NCBI RefSeq assembly: GCF_029761915.1
Contig: NZ_CP121695.1
Coordinates: 2,571,501 to 2,635,500, forward strand
Direction: 5' to 3'
Length of the DNA: 64,000 bases
From: Bradyrhizobium sp. CB1650
Lineage (GTDB): Bacteria > Pseudomonadota > Alphaproteobacteria > Rhizobiales > Xanthobacteraceae
The position numbers were made by a program, and so were the translations under genes. The first letter of the stretch is position 1, and each line of letters begins with the position of its first letter. Below the pieces are notes generated by a model, which saw only the letters and a program-made list of their open reading frames with translations, was not told where the DNA came from and did no database searches. This document shows positions 35,078 through 44,578 of this stretch, in pieces.

Positions 35078-35918
35078 TGCCGAGACCACCCGCGCGCCGT
35101 TCGATCCCGCCGTGCTGTTCAAGGCGTTGTTCCTTGCCGTGGTGGCGATCTTCGTGCTGGTGCCGCTGCTCGCGACCCTGCTCGGTGGCTTCAAGTCGCT
35201 CGGCGAGTTGCGCGTCAACCCGTTCGGCCTGCCGCGGCACTGGGAGTGGCAGAATTATGCCGACATCCTGTTCTCCGCGCGCTACTGGCAGTTATTGCGC
35301 AACTCCCTGATCATCTCGACGCTCGCGGTGACGTTGACCCTAATCGTCGCCTCGATGGCGGCGTTCACCTTCGCCCATATCAAATTCTACGGCAGCTCGA
35401 TGCTGCTGAGCTACCTCACGCTCGGCCTGCTTTTTCCCGCAGCTACCGCGGTGCTGCCGCTGTTCATCAAGGTGCGCGATCTCGGGCTGCTCGATACCTA
35501 TTTTGGCGTTGCGCTGCCGCAGGTGGCCTTCAGCCTCGCGATGAGCGTGCTGCTGCTGCGGCGCTTCTTCAAGGACATTCCCTACGAGTTGCTCGAAGCG
35601 GCGCGCGTCGACGGCTGCAGCTACGTCAAATTCTTCCGCTACGTTACGCTGCCGTTGTCTCGGCCGATCCTCGCGACCGTCGGTACCATCACCTTCGTCA
35701 ATAGCTGGAACGCCTACCTGTTGCCGCTGGTGATGCTCAACACCGATGCGCTCTATCCCTGGCCGCTGGGCATCATGGTCTATCAGGGCGAGTACTCGTC
35801 CGAATGGCACCTGATTCTGGCCTTCATCACGCTGACCATCCTGCCGACGATCATTCTCTTCCTTCTGGCGCAGAAACACATCGTCGCCGGCCTCACCGCA
35901 GGCGCGGTCAAGGGATGA
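35070..35918 (+). CDS. sugar ABC transporter permease (MalG-type)
   Basis: 282 residues from ATG 35070, overlapping the previous stop by 8 nt. Six membrane helices and the EAA loop LLEAARVDGCSYVKFFRYVTLPLSRPI. It completes the membrane channel. No ATP-binding subunit gene follows, unlike most such operons. Confidence 0.93.
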   Translation: MSSAETTRAPFDPAVLFKALFLAVVAIFVLVPLLATLLGGFKSLGELRVNPFGLPRHWEWQNYADILFSARYWQLLRNSLIISTLAVTLTLIVASMAAFTFAHIKFYGSSMLLSYLTLGLLFPAATAVLPLFIKVRDLGLLDTYFGVALPQVAFSLAMSVLLLRRFFKDIPYELLEAARVDGCSYVKFFRYVTLPLSRPILATVGTITFVNSWNAYLLPLVMLNTDALYPWPLGIMVYQGEYSSEWHLILAFITLTILPTIILFLLAQKHIVAGLTAGAVKG

Positions 35919-35940
35919 ACGGTACCTCACGGAGATCTGA

Positions 35941-37038
35941 ATGAGAAAAGTCGGCATCGGAATCATCGGCTGCGGAAATATCAGCACCGCTTATCTGAAG
36001 GCGGCCCAGCGCTTCCCGGTTATGGAGATCAAGGCGCTCGCCGACATGCGCAGCGACGCAGCCGAGCGACAAGGCGCCGCTTTCGGGCTGCCGGCGATGC
36101 GAGTCGATCAATTGCTGAAGCGCGACGACGTCGAGATCGTCATCAATCTCACGGTGCCGCTCGCGCACACCGACGTCAGCCTCGCGGTGCTGAACGCCGG
36201 CAAGCACGTTCATTCCGAGAAGCCGCTCGGCATCAACCTCACGGAGGCGCGCAAGGTCATGGATCTCGCCGCGCAGAAGAACCTGCGCGTCGGCTGCGCG
36301 CCCGATACGTTCCTTGGCGGTGGGCACCAGACCGCACGCAAGCTGATCGACGATGGCGTGATCGGCACGCCGGTCGCGGGCAGCGCCTTCTTCGGCTGTC
36401 CCGGCCATGAGCGCTGGCATCCCGCGCCGGGCTTCTACTATCTGCGCGGCGGCGGGCCGATGCTCGACATGGGCCCGTACTATATCACCGATCTCGTGCA
36501 GCTACTTGGCCCGGTCGCGAGCGTGATGGGCTCGACGGCACGCCCGAAATCCGAGCGTCTCGTCATCAGCGAGCTGATGAACGGCACGCTGATCCCCGTC
36601 GAGGTTTCAACCCATGTCGCCGGAACGCTGGAGTTCGAAAGCGGTGCGGTCGTCTCGATCGCCATGAGCTTCGACGTGCCCAAGCATCGGCACGCCCCGA
36701 TCGAGATCTACGGCGACAAGGGCAGCATGTTGGTGCCGGATCCGAATCGATTCGGCGGCGAGGTCCAGGTGGCAAAGACTGGCGGTGAATGGGACGCGGT
36801 GTCGCTGACGCACGGCTACGTCGACGGCGAGTTCCGCTCGATCGGTGTTGCCGACATGGCTGCCGCCATCCTGAACAACCGGCCGCATCGTGCCAGCGGC
36901 GCGCTCGCATTCCACGTGTTGGAAGTGATGGAGGCGTTCCAGACCTCCGCCGACGAGGGGCGGCGCGTCAAGATCGAGAGCCGCGTCGAGCGGCCGGCGA
37001 TGCTGGCGGCCGGATGCGAAACCGGACAGATCGACTGA
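35941..37038 (+). CDS. Gfo/Idh/MocA family oxidoreductase
   Basis: 365 residues. N-terminal Rossmann fold (VGIGIIGCGNISTAYLKAAQRFP), the EKPLGINLTEA block that carries the conserved Lys, and a C-terminal alpha/beta domain including GGGPMLDMGPYYITDLVQLLG. The family oxidises or reduces sugars and inositols with NAD(P). ATG 35941 follows ACGGAGATCTGA. It lies between the permease and the ThuA gene, an arrangement typical for catabolism of the transported sugar. Confidence 0.94.
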   Translation: MRKVGIGIIGCGNISTAYLKAAQRFPVMEIKALADMRSDAAERQGAAFGLPAMRVDQLLKRDDVEIVINLTVPLAHTDVSLAVLNAGKHVHSEKPLGINLTEARKVMDLAAQKNLRVGCAPDTFLGGGHQTARKLIDDGVIGTPVAGSAFFGCPGHERWHPAPGFYYLRGGGPMLDMGPYYITDLVQLLGPVASVMGSTARPKSERLVISELMNGTLIPVEVSTHVAGTLEFESGAVVSIAMSFDVPKHRHAPIEIYGDKGSMLVPDPNRFGGEVQVAKTGGEWDAVSLTHGYVDGEFRSIGVADMAAAILNNRPHRASGALAFHVLEVMEAFQTSADEGRRVKIESRVERPAMLAAGCETGQID

Positions 37039-37042
37039 GGGA

Positions 37043-37693
37043 ATGACCATGCGCGAGGCAATGATTGTATGGGGCGGCTGGCCGGGACACGATCCCGATT
37101 TGTGCGCATCGATGATCCGCGGCTGGCTGAAAGCGGAAGGCTTTGCGGTGCGGATCGAGACAACGACGGCGGCCTTCGCCGATCCTGCGATCCATGATCT
37201 GTCGCTGATCATCCCGATCTACACGATGTCGAAGATCGAGAAGGCGGAAGCGCTCAATCTGTGCGCGGCGGTGCGAAGCGGTGTCGGGCTTGCCGGCCAC
37301 CATGGCGGCATGTGCGACGCGTTCCGCGATTCCGTCGACTACCAGTTTCTGTGCGGCGGGCAGTGGGTGGCGCATCCCGGTAACATCATCGACTACAAGG
37401 TCGACTTGACGAAGCCGGATGACCCCATCATGAAGGGCCTGAGGAGTTTCGAGCATCGTTCCGAGCAGTACTACATGCATGTCGACCCCGCCAACGAAGT
37501 GTTGGCGACGACCACCTTCACCGGCGAGCACGCGCCCTGGATCGGCGGCGTAGTGATGCCGGTGGTCTGGAAGAAGCGCTACGGGGCGGGCAAGGTGTTC
37601 TATTCCTCGCTCGGCCATCGCGCCTACGAACTCGACGTACCGGAGATCCGGACGCTGATGACGCGCGGCATGCTGTGGGCGGCGCGCGAATGA
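37043..37693 (+). CDS. ThuA domain protein
   Basis: 216 residues (start GTG/ATG at 37043-37049). The family pattern is clear: MIVWGGWPGHDPDLC at the start, AGHHGGMCDAFRD with the glutamine-amidotransferase-like fold, and HRSEQYYMHVDPANEVLATTTF. ThuA proteins act on trehalose or other sugars, often beside a Gfo/Idh/MocA enzyme as here. The precise reaction is unsettled. It overlaps the LacI start by 4 nt. Confidence 0.92.
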   Translation: MTMREAMIVWGGWPGHDPDLCASMIRGWLKAEGFAVRIETTTAAFADPAIHDLSLIIPIYTMSKIEKAEALNLCAAVRSGVGLAGHHGGMCDAFRDSVDYQFLCGGQWVAHPGNIIDYKVDLTKPDDPIMKGLRSFEHRSEQYYMHVDPANEVLATTTFTGEHAPWIGGVVMPVVWKKRYGAGKVFYSSLGHRAYELDVPEIRTLMTRGMLWAARE

Positions 37694-38739
37694 CAGGCGG
37701 TGCGACGCAGCCGACGGTCCGCGCCACGCTCGAGGACGTCGCGCGTGCGGCGGGCGTTTCGCTCGCGACCGTCGATCGCGTCGTCAATCGGCGCGAGGGC
37801 GTGCGCGCCCAGACCGTCGCGAGGGTCGAGGCCGCGGTGGCAAAGCTCGGCTATCGGGCCGACGTCGCTGCCGCGCGTCTCGCGCGCGGGCAGACGTTCC
37901 GCTTCGCCTTCGTGCTGCCGACCGGCAGCAACAGCTTCATGACCAACCTGACCGAGCAGGTGCAGCGCACCGCAGACTGGCTTGCAGGTCAGCGCGGCTT
38001 CATCGATGTCCTCCATGTCGATGTGTTCGATCCGGACGTGCTCGCCGGCGCGCTGGAGAATTTGTCGCCGGCCTATCAGGGCGTCGCCGTGATCGCACTC
38101 GATCATCCCAGGGTGCGCGCCGCGATCGACGAGCTCGCCGCGCGAGGAGTCGCCGTGGTGACCCTGGTGTCAGACGCGCCGAGCTCGCGGCGCCTGCATT
38201 ATGTCGGTATCGACAACCCGGCCGCGGGGCGGACTGCAGCGACGCTGATGGGACGCTTCCTTGCCGGCCGCGAGGGGACGGTCGCGGTGATCGCGGGATC
38301 GTTGTCGCTGCGCGATCACACCGAGCGGCAGTTTGGCTTTCACCAGATTCTGTCCAGCGAATATTCGAACCTGCTCGCGCTACCGGTCATCGAGGGCCGC
38401 GACGACAGCGAGCGTACGCGGGAGCTGACTGCCGCGCTGCTCGCGCGCCACGCCGATCTCCGCGGCATATATTGCTGCGGCGCCGGAAATCGCGGCATCG
38501 CAGATGCGCTTGAGGCCTCGGGCCGCGCGCGCGAGGTGGTCTGGATCACCCATGAGCTGACCCAGTACACGCGACGTTTCCTGGTCCGCGGGACGCTCGA
38601 TGCCATCATCAACCAGGATCCCGGCCACGAGGCGCGGTCCGCAGCGCGCGTCCTGCTCGCGCATTGTTCGGGCGAGCCGATCAGCCCCGACCAGGAGCGA
38701 ATCCGCATCGACATCTTTCTGCGGGACAATCTGCCGTAA
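37690..38739 (+). CDS. LacI family transcriptional regulator
   Basis: 349 residues from ATG 37690, which overlaps the ThuA stop (ATGA). HTH: ATLEDVARAAGVSLATVDRVVNRREGVR, then the hinge, then a periplasmic-binding-protein-like sugar domain with VGIDNPAAGRTAATLMGRF and a late REVVWITHELTQYTRRFL. It probably regulates the ABC/oxidoreductase operon from its own last position, with the transported sugar or a derivative as effector. Confidence 0.95.
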   Translation: MTGGATQPTVRATLEDVARAAGVSLATVDRVVNRREGVRAQTVARVEAAVAKLGYRADVAAARLARGQTFRFAFVLPTGSNSFMTNLTEQVQRTADWLAGQRGFIDVLHVDVFDPDVLAGALENLSPAYQGVAVIALDHPRVRAAIDELAARGVAVVTLVSDAPSSRRLHYVGIDNPAAGRTAATLMGRFLAGREGTVAVIAGSLSLRDHTERQFGFHQILSSEYSNLLALPVIEGRDDSERTRELTAALLARHADLRGIYCCGAGNRGIADALEASGRAREVVWITHELTQYTRRFLVRGTLDAIINQDPGHEARSAARVLLAHCSGEPISPDQERIRIDIFLRDNLP

Positions 38740-38837
38740 CTTCGAACCTGTAGGTGATGCGCGCCAATTCTCGGATGGTCGCAAACTCGGTCGGCGTGCC
38801 GCACTCGAACTCAGACGGAGCAGCCAGGTTGGCCAAT

Positions 38838-39932
38838 TTACTGAACCATGAAGCGGGAGTGATATGGCAGGCTGGCTGCGCCCACGGCTTTCGGCGCCGT
38901 TGAATTGCAGCCCAGAAGGAAATCCACCTCGGGCAGTTCGTCCTGGAGGTCGGCGATCAGGTTTTGTCCGACCTTCGTCGGCGCGTAGCTCGAGATGACG
39001 ACGGATTTGAAGCTCACGAAGCTCAACAGCGACTGCACCGAGCCCGCGATCTGTCGGCAGCAGTCGCGCCGCCACCGCGCGTAGAGGGCCTCGACCTCTC
39101 CAGACTGAATGCCCAACCCGATGTCATCCAGCGAAAGCCGATGCACGTCCAGCTCGTCGCGCAGCCGCGACAATCCCACATTGTGGCCGAGGCCGGCTTT
39201 GCCGCTGTGGATCTGATAGTTCAGGATCAACCGGCTGTGCAACTGCGATCCCAGATAGAAGAACAGGAAATCCGACAGCGACCGCGCACTGCCAAACAGA
39301 CTCTCGCCGCCGGCGGCCGCGGTAATGTCGTTCTGGATATAGACCGACAGATCGAGCTTGCGCTCGATGCCGGCCTGGACATCCGCGAGATCGCGGCCGA
39401 GCAACTCCCTGACGTGCTGGCTTACGTGTGCATCGTCCGGCACGGCAAGTCCAATTCCGGCAACGCGGGCACGGCTCGCTGGTGGAAGGGTCAGAAGCCC
39501 CTGTTCGATGCTGGCGGCAAGCCCGTCGGGCGACTCCTGCAGGACCGGGTAGGGGTGGGCCGCGTGATATTGGACCGATCCGACGAAATCGATGAGCGCG
39601 ACATTCACGGCGCTTTCACCGAAGCTCACGCCGACCGAGAAAGCTCCCTTTGGATTGAGGGACAACGGAATCGTGGGCGGTCCGACACGCCCGCGCTGGG
39701 CTTCGCCCTTCGAGACCAGACCTTCCTGCTCCAGCGAGCGCACGATGACGGATACCGTCTGCGCCGAGAGCCCCGTCTTCTCGCCGATCTCGAGGCGCGA
39801 GATCCCCATGTTCTGCAGCAACAGCGACAGCACCAGGCGCTCGTTATAGCTGCGCACGGTCGGCGCATTGAGGCCACTCGCCCGATCTGCGATCCGCAGC
39901 GGGTTCGGGGGCGCAAATCGCATGTCAGGCAA
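38838..39932 (-). CDS. ROK family transcriptional regulator
   Basis: 364 residues. An N-terminal winged HTH (RSYNERLVLSLLLQNMGISRLEIGEKTGLSAQTVSVIVRSLEQEGLV in outline) precedes a ROK sugar-kinase-like domain (SVGVSFGESAVNVALIDFVG, IQNDITAAAGGESLFG, AGLGHNVGLSRLRDEL). The usual cysteine zinc cluster of NagC/Mlc is not evident. It lies next to, and on the same strand as, an SGNH hydrolase gene, and faces away from the ribose-type transporter; control of that cluster is likely. Convergent with the LacI gene. Confidence 0.92.
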   Translation of the reverse strand: MPDMRFAPPNPLRIADRASGLNAPTVRSYNERLVLSLLLQNMGISRLEIGEKTGLSAQTVSVIVRSLEQEGLVSKGEAQRGRVGPPTIPLSLNPKGAFSVGVSFGESAVNVALIDFVGSVQYHAAHPYPVLQESPDGLAASIEQGLLTLPPASRARVAGIGLAVPDDAHVSQHVRELLGRDLADVQAGIERKLDLSVYIQNDITAAAGGESLFGSARSLSDFLFFYLGSQLHSRLILNYQIHSGKAGLGHNVGLSRLRDELDVHRLSLDDIGLGIQSGEVEALYARWRRDCCRQIAGSVQSLLSFVSFKSVVISSYAPTKVGQNLIADLQDELPEVDFLLGCNSTAPKAVGAASLPYHSRFMVQ

Positions 39933-39974
39933 AGGGAGTGCTCCTCATGTCGGAAGAACCGCCGTGCAGGTTCT

Positions 39975-40640
39975 TCACCCCTTACGCTCCAGAGCTGGCC
40001 AGCCGATTGCCTCGATCTCCTGCGCCAATGCCATGCCAAGCGCGCGATGCGCATCCGCATTCAGATGAAAGCCGTCGGCCTCATCGCACTGGCACACCGT
40101 GCCGGCATTGAAGAAATGCACACCGAGGGAATCTGCCATGATTTCGAATTCCAGCGCTAGCTGCCGCGACTTTTCCGTGGCACCGGCGAAGATCGATTTC
40201 CATTCCTTCACATCGTCAAGGATCGGAGGAGGGGTGACGATCATGATCTCGGGCACGCTGCCGCCGGGGCCCGGCGCCAATTCCCTGAGGTCGTAGATCA
40301 GGCAGCCGATCCCCATCGCCACCTCCGACGCCGGCTTGTTGAAGCGCACCTTGAGATCGTTGGTGCCGAGCATGATGATCACGAGGTCGAGCACCGTGTG
40401 ACTTTGCACGCAGGGACGCAGATAGGTCCGCCCGTTCTTGTGCGCACCCTCGATCGGATCGTCATGAACGGTGGTTCGTCCGCTCAGACCTTCTTCGATC
40501 ACGTACCAGGCAGGACCGAGCTCGCCCTGAAGCACGCCCGGCCACCTCGTGTGCCGGTCATAACGCTCGAGAGGGCCGCGGCCCGGAATCTGGCCGTGGG
40601 TATTGGAGTCGCCGAAACAAAGAACCGAACGCATAGGCAT
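39975..40640 (-). CDS. SGNH/GDSL hydrolase (esterase), first copy
   Basis: 221 residues from ATG 40640, chosen because the GDS block follows directly; upstream ATGs up to 40721 are in frame. SGNH blocks: LCFGDSNTHG (block I nucleophile Ser), EGLSGRTTVHDD (block II Gly), IMLGTNDLK (block III Asn) and the late DGFHLNADAH (block V Asp/His). No signal peptide, so it acts in the cytoplasm, probably removing an acyl group from an imported substrate. It resembles the second SGNH protein at 45535 in layout and length. Confidence 0.92.
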   Translation of the reverse strand: MPMRSVLCFGDSNTHGQIPGRGPLERYDRHTRWPGVLQGELGPAWYVIEEGLSGRTTVHDDPIEGAHKNGRTYLRPCVQSHTVLDLVIIMLGTNDLKVRFNKPASEVAMGIGCLIYDLRELAPGPGGSVPEIMIVTPPPILDDVKEWKSIFAGATEKSRQLALEFEIMADSLGVHFFNAGTVCQCDEADGFHLNADAHRALGMALAQEIEAIGWPALERKG

Positions 40641-40715
40641 CGTTCTGAATCCTCGCGCTTTTTTCGTGCGCATCATTGGTCGTCCGTCACCCAGACTGCA
40701 AGTTCGCAATTGATC

Positions 40716-40739
40716 ATTCAATATGAATAACTATTGACA
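40716..40739. promoter_or_regulatory. palindrome and promoter-like element in the divergent promoter region
   Basis: ATTCA-ATA-TGAAT (40716-40728) is a perfect 5-3-5 palindrome, and TTGACA follows at 40734-40739 as a possible -35 box. It lies between the divergent SGNH and binding-protein genes, so it is a candidate site for the ROK regulator. Confidence 0.4.
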
Positions 40740-40962
40740 TGCTAACAGGTGCATGCGCATCTTGGCATCGCTGGCGGTATCGCCGGCCTTGGGGAGGTAA
40801 GGACGTCGTTGGCGCGAGCTCTTCGTCAGGAGAGCCGATCAATCCATTGACGCGAAGCAACCACGTACGCCGCAGAGCCGCGGCGGGCGCGCGGCGGCCT
40901 GCGCACTCTCCTCTCGAACGCAAAAGAACTCGGCACGTCACGTGCGGTGAAGGGAGGATTTG

Positions 40963-42039
40963 ATGAACCAGGGATTGAGGACGCTCGGCCTCGGGTTGAT
41001 GGCCGCGATCTGGCTCGGCGCTGGCGCGGCAGGCGCCGAAGAGGTCAATCTCATGCAGGGCGTTGCGCCGCGCCCCGGCGATGAGCGGATGACGGCTCCG
41101 AACCAGTTCAAGAAGAATGCTCCGTGGAAGATCGGCATGAGCCATTTCGGCGTCAACGCCAATACGTGGACCGTCCAGATGGCGCACGACGCGGAAGCTG
41201 CCGCGAAACTCGACAAGCGAGTCGGGCAGTTCATCCTGCTCGATGCCAATATCAGCCAGGCCAAGCAGGTCGCCGACATCGAAGACCTGATCGCGCAGAA
41301 GGTCGATGCGATCATCGTGACGCCGCTGACGCCGACCTCGGCCGATGCCGGTATCGAAAAGGCCGTCGCGGCGGGCATTCCGGTCATCGTTCATACGGGT
41401 CTGACGGAGACTGACAAATACACCGTCGACATCCAGGGCGGTGGTGTCCACTTCGGAAAGGTGATGGGAGACTTTCTCGTCAAGCAGCTTGGCGGAAAGG
41501 GTAAGATCTGGGTCTTGAGAGGGCTTCCCGCGCATCCGGAAGACATCAACCGCTACAAGGGACTATTGGAAGCGATCAAGGGGACCGACATCAAGATCGT
41601 CGCGGAAGATGCCGGCAAGTGGCAGTACGACGTCGGCAAGCGGGTGTGCGAGACGTTCTATCTGAACAATCCGCAGGTCGATGGCATCTGGTCATCGGGC
41701 GCGGACATGACCCGCGCCTGCGTCGACGTCTTCCAGCAATATGGCGCCAAGATTCCGCCGATCACCGGCGAAGGCAATAACGGCTTCTTCGCGCGTTGGA
41801 TCGAGCTCGGCTTTCCCTCGATCTCCCCGGAATACGGTCCTGAGCAGGGAGCTGCCGGTGTGCGCGCCGCCGTCGCGCTGCTGGAGGGCAAGTCGCTCCA
41901 CAAGCGCTACATCTACGAGCCTGCGGGCTGGGACCTCGAAACGGCCAAGAAGCACTATCGCAAGGATCTGACCGCGAACGTCTGGTTTCCGACCAGCCTG
42001 ATCGAGCAGGATCTGCAGAAATACTACGGCAAGCACTGA
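40963..42039 (+). CDS. ribose-type sugar ABC transporter substrate-binding protein
   Basis: 358 residues from ATG 40963 with GGGAGGA before it. Signal peptide (LGLGLMAAIWLGAGAAGA). The mature protein has the Peripla_BP_4 pattern: KIGMSHFGVNANTWTVQMAHDAEAAA, LDANISQAKQVADIEDLIAQKVDAIIVTPLTP, and GIPVIVHTGLTE. It takes up a sugar or sugar-like ligand in the periplasm; the ligand is unknown. First gene of a five-gene operon. Confidence 0.94.
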   Translation: MNQGLRTLGLGLMAAIWLGAGAAGAEEVNLMQGVAPRPGDERMTAPNQFKKNAPWKIGMSHFGVNANTWTVQMAHDAEAAAKLDKRVGQFILLDANISQAKQVADIEDLIAQKVDAIIVTPLTPTSADAGIEKAVAAGIPVIVHTGLTETDKYTVDIQGGGVHFGKVMGDFLVKQLGGKGKIWVLRGLPAHPEDINRYKGLLEAIKGTDIKIVAEDAGKWQYDVGKRVCETFYLNNPQVDGIWSSGADMTRACVDVFQQYGAKIPPITGEGNNGFFARWIELGFPSISPEYGPEQGAAGVRAAVALLEGKSLHKRYIYEPAGWDLETAKKHYRKDLTANVWFPTSLIEQDLQKYYGKH

Positions 42040-42115
42040 GCCGTGGCCGCGCCGGCGCCCGGACATGCGCGCGCCGGCGCGGCGCTTTTCTTCACCAGAG
42101 CAACGGTTCAAGTCC

Positions 42116-43618
42116 ATGACGCTGCAGCCGCTTGTCCAGATGACGTCGATCTCGAAGGCGTTCGGTGGCATTGCCGCGCTCGAGAATGTCGACTTCCAGC
42201 TCCTGCCCGGCTCCGTCCATGCCCTGATGGGCGAGAACGGAGCGGGGAAATCAACGCTGATGAAAATCCTGGCCGGTGTGGTTCAGCCGAACAGCGGCGT
42301 GGTCCGGAAGAACGGTCAGGTCGTGCGCTTCTCCTCGCCGCGCGAGGCGCTGGATGCCGGCGTCTCGACGGTCTTCCAGGAGCATTCGCTGCTCTCCAAT
42401 CTCTCGATTGCCGAGAACATGTATCTCGGCAAGGAGCCGCTCACCAGGCTCGGCCAGGTCGACAAGGCGTTGATGGATCAGAACGCGCGCAACACGCTGC
42501 GCAGCCTCGCACTCGACCTCGACCCCGCTACGCTGGTCGGAAATCTGTCGATCGCCGAGCGGCAGTTCGTCGAGATCGCGCGCGGCATCTCGGAACGCGC
42601 CGATATTGTCATCCTCGATGAACCTACCGCCGCGCTCAATGCGGCCGACGTCGATGTCCTCAACGCCCACATCCTCGCGCTCAAGAAGGCACAGAAGGCC
42701 GTCGTCTATATTTCCCATCGGATGGAGGAGATCTTCAAGGTCTGCGACACGATTACGGTCTTGAAGGACGGACGAAACGTCGACACAGTCGCCGTCTCGG
42801 CGATCACGCCAAAGCAGTTGATCGCGATGATGGTCGGCCGTGAGCTGGCCGAATTGTTTCCGCCGAGATCCGCGCAGAGGAACAGCGAGGTCGTCCTGTC
42901 GATCGACGGGCTTCGCCTGACGCCGGGCGCGCCGCCTTGCTCGATCGTTCTTCACCGCGGTGAGATCGTCGCGCTGGCCGGCCTCGAGGGACAGGGGCAG
43001 CGCGAGCTCGTGAGGTCGCTGGTCGGGCAATACGCGGCGCACGAGGGCAGAGTTCGGGTCCGCGGAACGGAGCTTGCGCTGCCGCTCTCGGAGGACGACG
43101 GGATCCGCGTGCTGCAGGCGTTCGGCGTGAGCTTCGTGCCGGAGGACAGGAAGCTCGAAGGTCTGTTCCTCGACTTGTCGCTGGCGCACAACCTGACCAT
43201 CGGTCTGCACAGCCGGCATTTCGAGCTGAAGCCGGCCAGTGCCCATCGCGACGTGATCGCGAACTCGATCAAGAGCCTGTCCATCAAGGCAGCGAAGCCG
43301 ACCACGCCGGTCGGCACGCTATCGGGCGGCAATCAGCAGAAGGTGCTGCTCGGCCGCTATCTCGCGCTCGGGGCAGACATTCTGCTGATCGAAGAGCCCA
43401 CGCGCGGCGTCGATGTCGGCGCCAAGGCTGAGATCTACAAGCTGCTTCGGCACTATGCCAACGAGGGTGGCGCGGTCATCGTTCTGTCGCGGGAAACGCT
43501 GGAGCTGATCGGCCTATGTGACCGGCTCTATGTCATTCACGACCGGCATGTGGTGGCGGAGATGCCTGCGGAGGAGGCTACCGAGCACGCAATCCTCGAA
43601 GCCGCGTTGCATCGTTAG
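42116..43618 (+). CDS. sugar ABC transporter ATP-binding protein (RbsA/MglA-type, double domain)
   Basis: 500 residues from ATG 42116; an upstream ATG at 42065 is in frame but sits in GC-rich leader sequence. Two ABC domains: the first with Walker A GENGAGKST, signature LSIAERQFVEIAR and Walker B DIVILDEPTAALN; the second with a degenerate Walker A (LAGLEGQGQRELV), signature LSGGNQQKVLLGR, and Walker B ILLIEEPTRGVDV. This duplicate arrangement with a degenerate second site is normal for monosaccharide importers. Confidence 0.95.
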   Translation: MTLQPLVQMTSISKAFGGIAALENVDFQLLPGSVHALMGENGAGKSTLMKILAGVVQPNSGVVRKNGQVVRFSSPREALDAGVSTVFQEHSLLSNLSIAENMYLGKEPLTRLGQVDKALMDQNARNTLRSLALDLDPATLVGNLSIAERQFVEIARGISERADIVILDEPTAALNAADVDVLNAHILALKKAQKAVVYISHRMEEIFKVCDTITVLKDGRNVDTVAVSAITPKQLIAMMVGRELAELFPPRSAQRNSEVVLSIDGLRLTPGAPPCSIVLHRGEIVALAGLEGQGQRELVRSLVGQYAAHEGRVRVRGTELALPLSEDDGIRVLQAFGVSFVPEDRKLEGLFLDLSLAHNLTIGLHSRHFELKPASAHRDVIANSIKSLSIKAAKPTTPVGTLSGGNQQKVLLGRYLALGADILLIEEPTRGVDVGAKAEIYKLLRHYANEGGAVIVLSRETLELIGLCDRLYVIHDRHVVAEMPAEEATEHAILEAALHR

Positions 43619-43634
43619 ACGGACAAGGGCCGAA

Positions 43635-44576
43635 ATGACGAAGGTTGGTCTCATTCTGCTTCGCCCCAACTCGCGCTACGGGCTGTGGACCGTCCCGCTG
43701 CTCGTGGCGATGGCCTGCTGCGCCGGCCTTGCGATCTCGACCGCCGACTTCGCGAGCTGGCAGAACATCCTCAACCTGGTCGCGCAGGCAGCGCCGCTGA
43801 TCCTGGTGAGCATCGGCCAGATGATCGTGATCCTGGTCAAGGGGCTCGATCTGTCCGTCGGCTCGGTCGTTAGCCTGACGACGGGGATCCTGTCGCTGAA
43901 TGCGCCCGTCTACCTGACGGTGCCGGCCGCCATGCTGGCGGCCGTCCTGGTCGGACTGGCCAACGGCATCGCGGTGACCCGCTTCAGGGTTCATCCGATC
44001 ATTGCCACTTTGTCGATCATGGGGATCGCACAGGGCGTGACCATGTTCGTGCGGCCGTCCGCCGGCGGCACCGTTGCACCCGAGATCGTTTCTCTCGTCA
44101 GCGGCCAGTTCTTGGGCGTCTACATGCCCGTGATCTGGACTATCGTCGCATGCGCGGTCGCCTGGAAGATCGTGCATGGCTCCCGGTTCGGATTGCATTT
44201 GTTCGCGATCGGCGGCGGCGAGACGGCGGGTACCTTCGGAATCTCCGAGCGGCGCAACCTCCTCGCAGCCTATGTGCTCAGCGCCTGCTTTGCCGCCGCA
44301 GCCGGCATCTTTCTCGCCGGAAGGATAGCGTCGGGTGATCCCAACATCGGTACGCAATATGCGGTGGACTCGATCACAGCCGTGGCGCTGGGCGGAACGC
44401 AGCTCGCCGGCGGCATCGGAAGCCTGCATGGCACGGTGATCGGCTGCGCGCTGCTCGCCCTGATCGCGAACGGCATGAATCTCCTCAACGTGTCGGCGTT
44501 CGTCCAGACCGTCGTAAAGGGCCTGATCCTGCTTGTCGTGATCTCGCTTCAGCCTCGCAAGAACATCGGCCTGTAG
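43635..44576 (+). CDS. ribose-type ABC transporter permease, first
   Basis: 313 residues from ATG 43635 (AAGGG upstream). Eight to ten hydrophobic segments. The family block IGQMIVILVKGLDLSVGSVVSLTTG is at residues 60-85 and VTRFRVHPIIATLSIMGIAQGV follows. RbsC-type permease that pairs with the next gene. Confidence 0.93.
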   Translation: MTKVGLILLRPNSRYGLWTVPLLVAMACCAGLAISTADFASWQNILNLVAQAAPLILVSIGQMIVILVKGLDLSVGSVVSLTTGILSLNAPVYLTVPAAMLAAVLVGLANGIAVTRFRVHPIIATLSIMGIAQGVTMFVRPSAGGTVAPEIVSLVSGQFLGVYMPVIWTIVACAVAWKIVHGSRFGLHLFAIGGGETAGTFGISERRNLLAAYVLSACFAAAAGIFLAGRIASGDPNIGTQYAVDSITAVALGGTQLAGGIGSLHGTVIGCALLALIANGMNLLNVSAFVQTVVKGLILLVVISLQPRKNIGL

Positions 44577-44578
44577 AG

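Noticed and set aside
38964..40160. 398-codon plus-strand frame opposite the ROK and SGNH genes
   Set aside because: Antisense shadow with Arg/Gln-rich product; the minus-strand genes have clear HTH and SGNH blocks.
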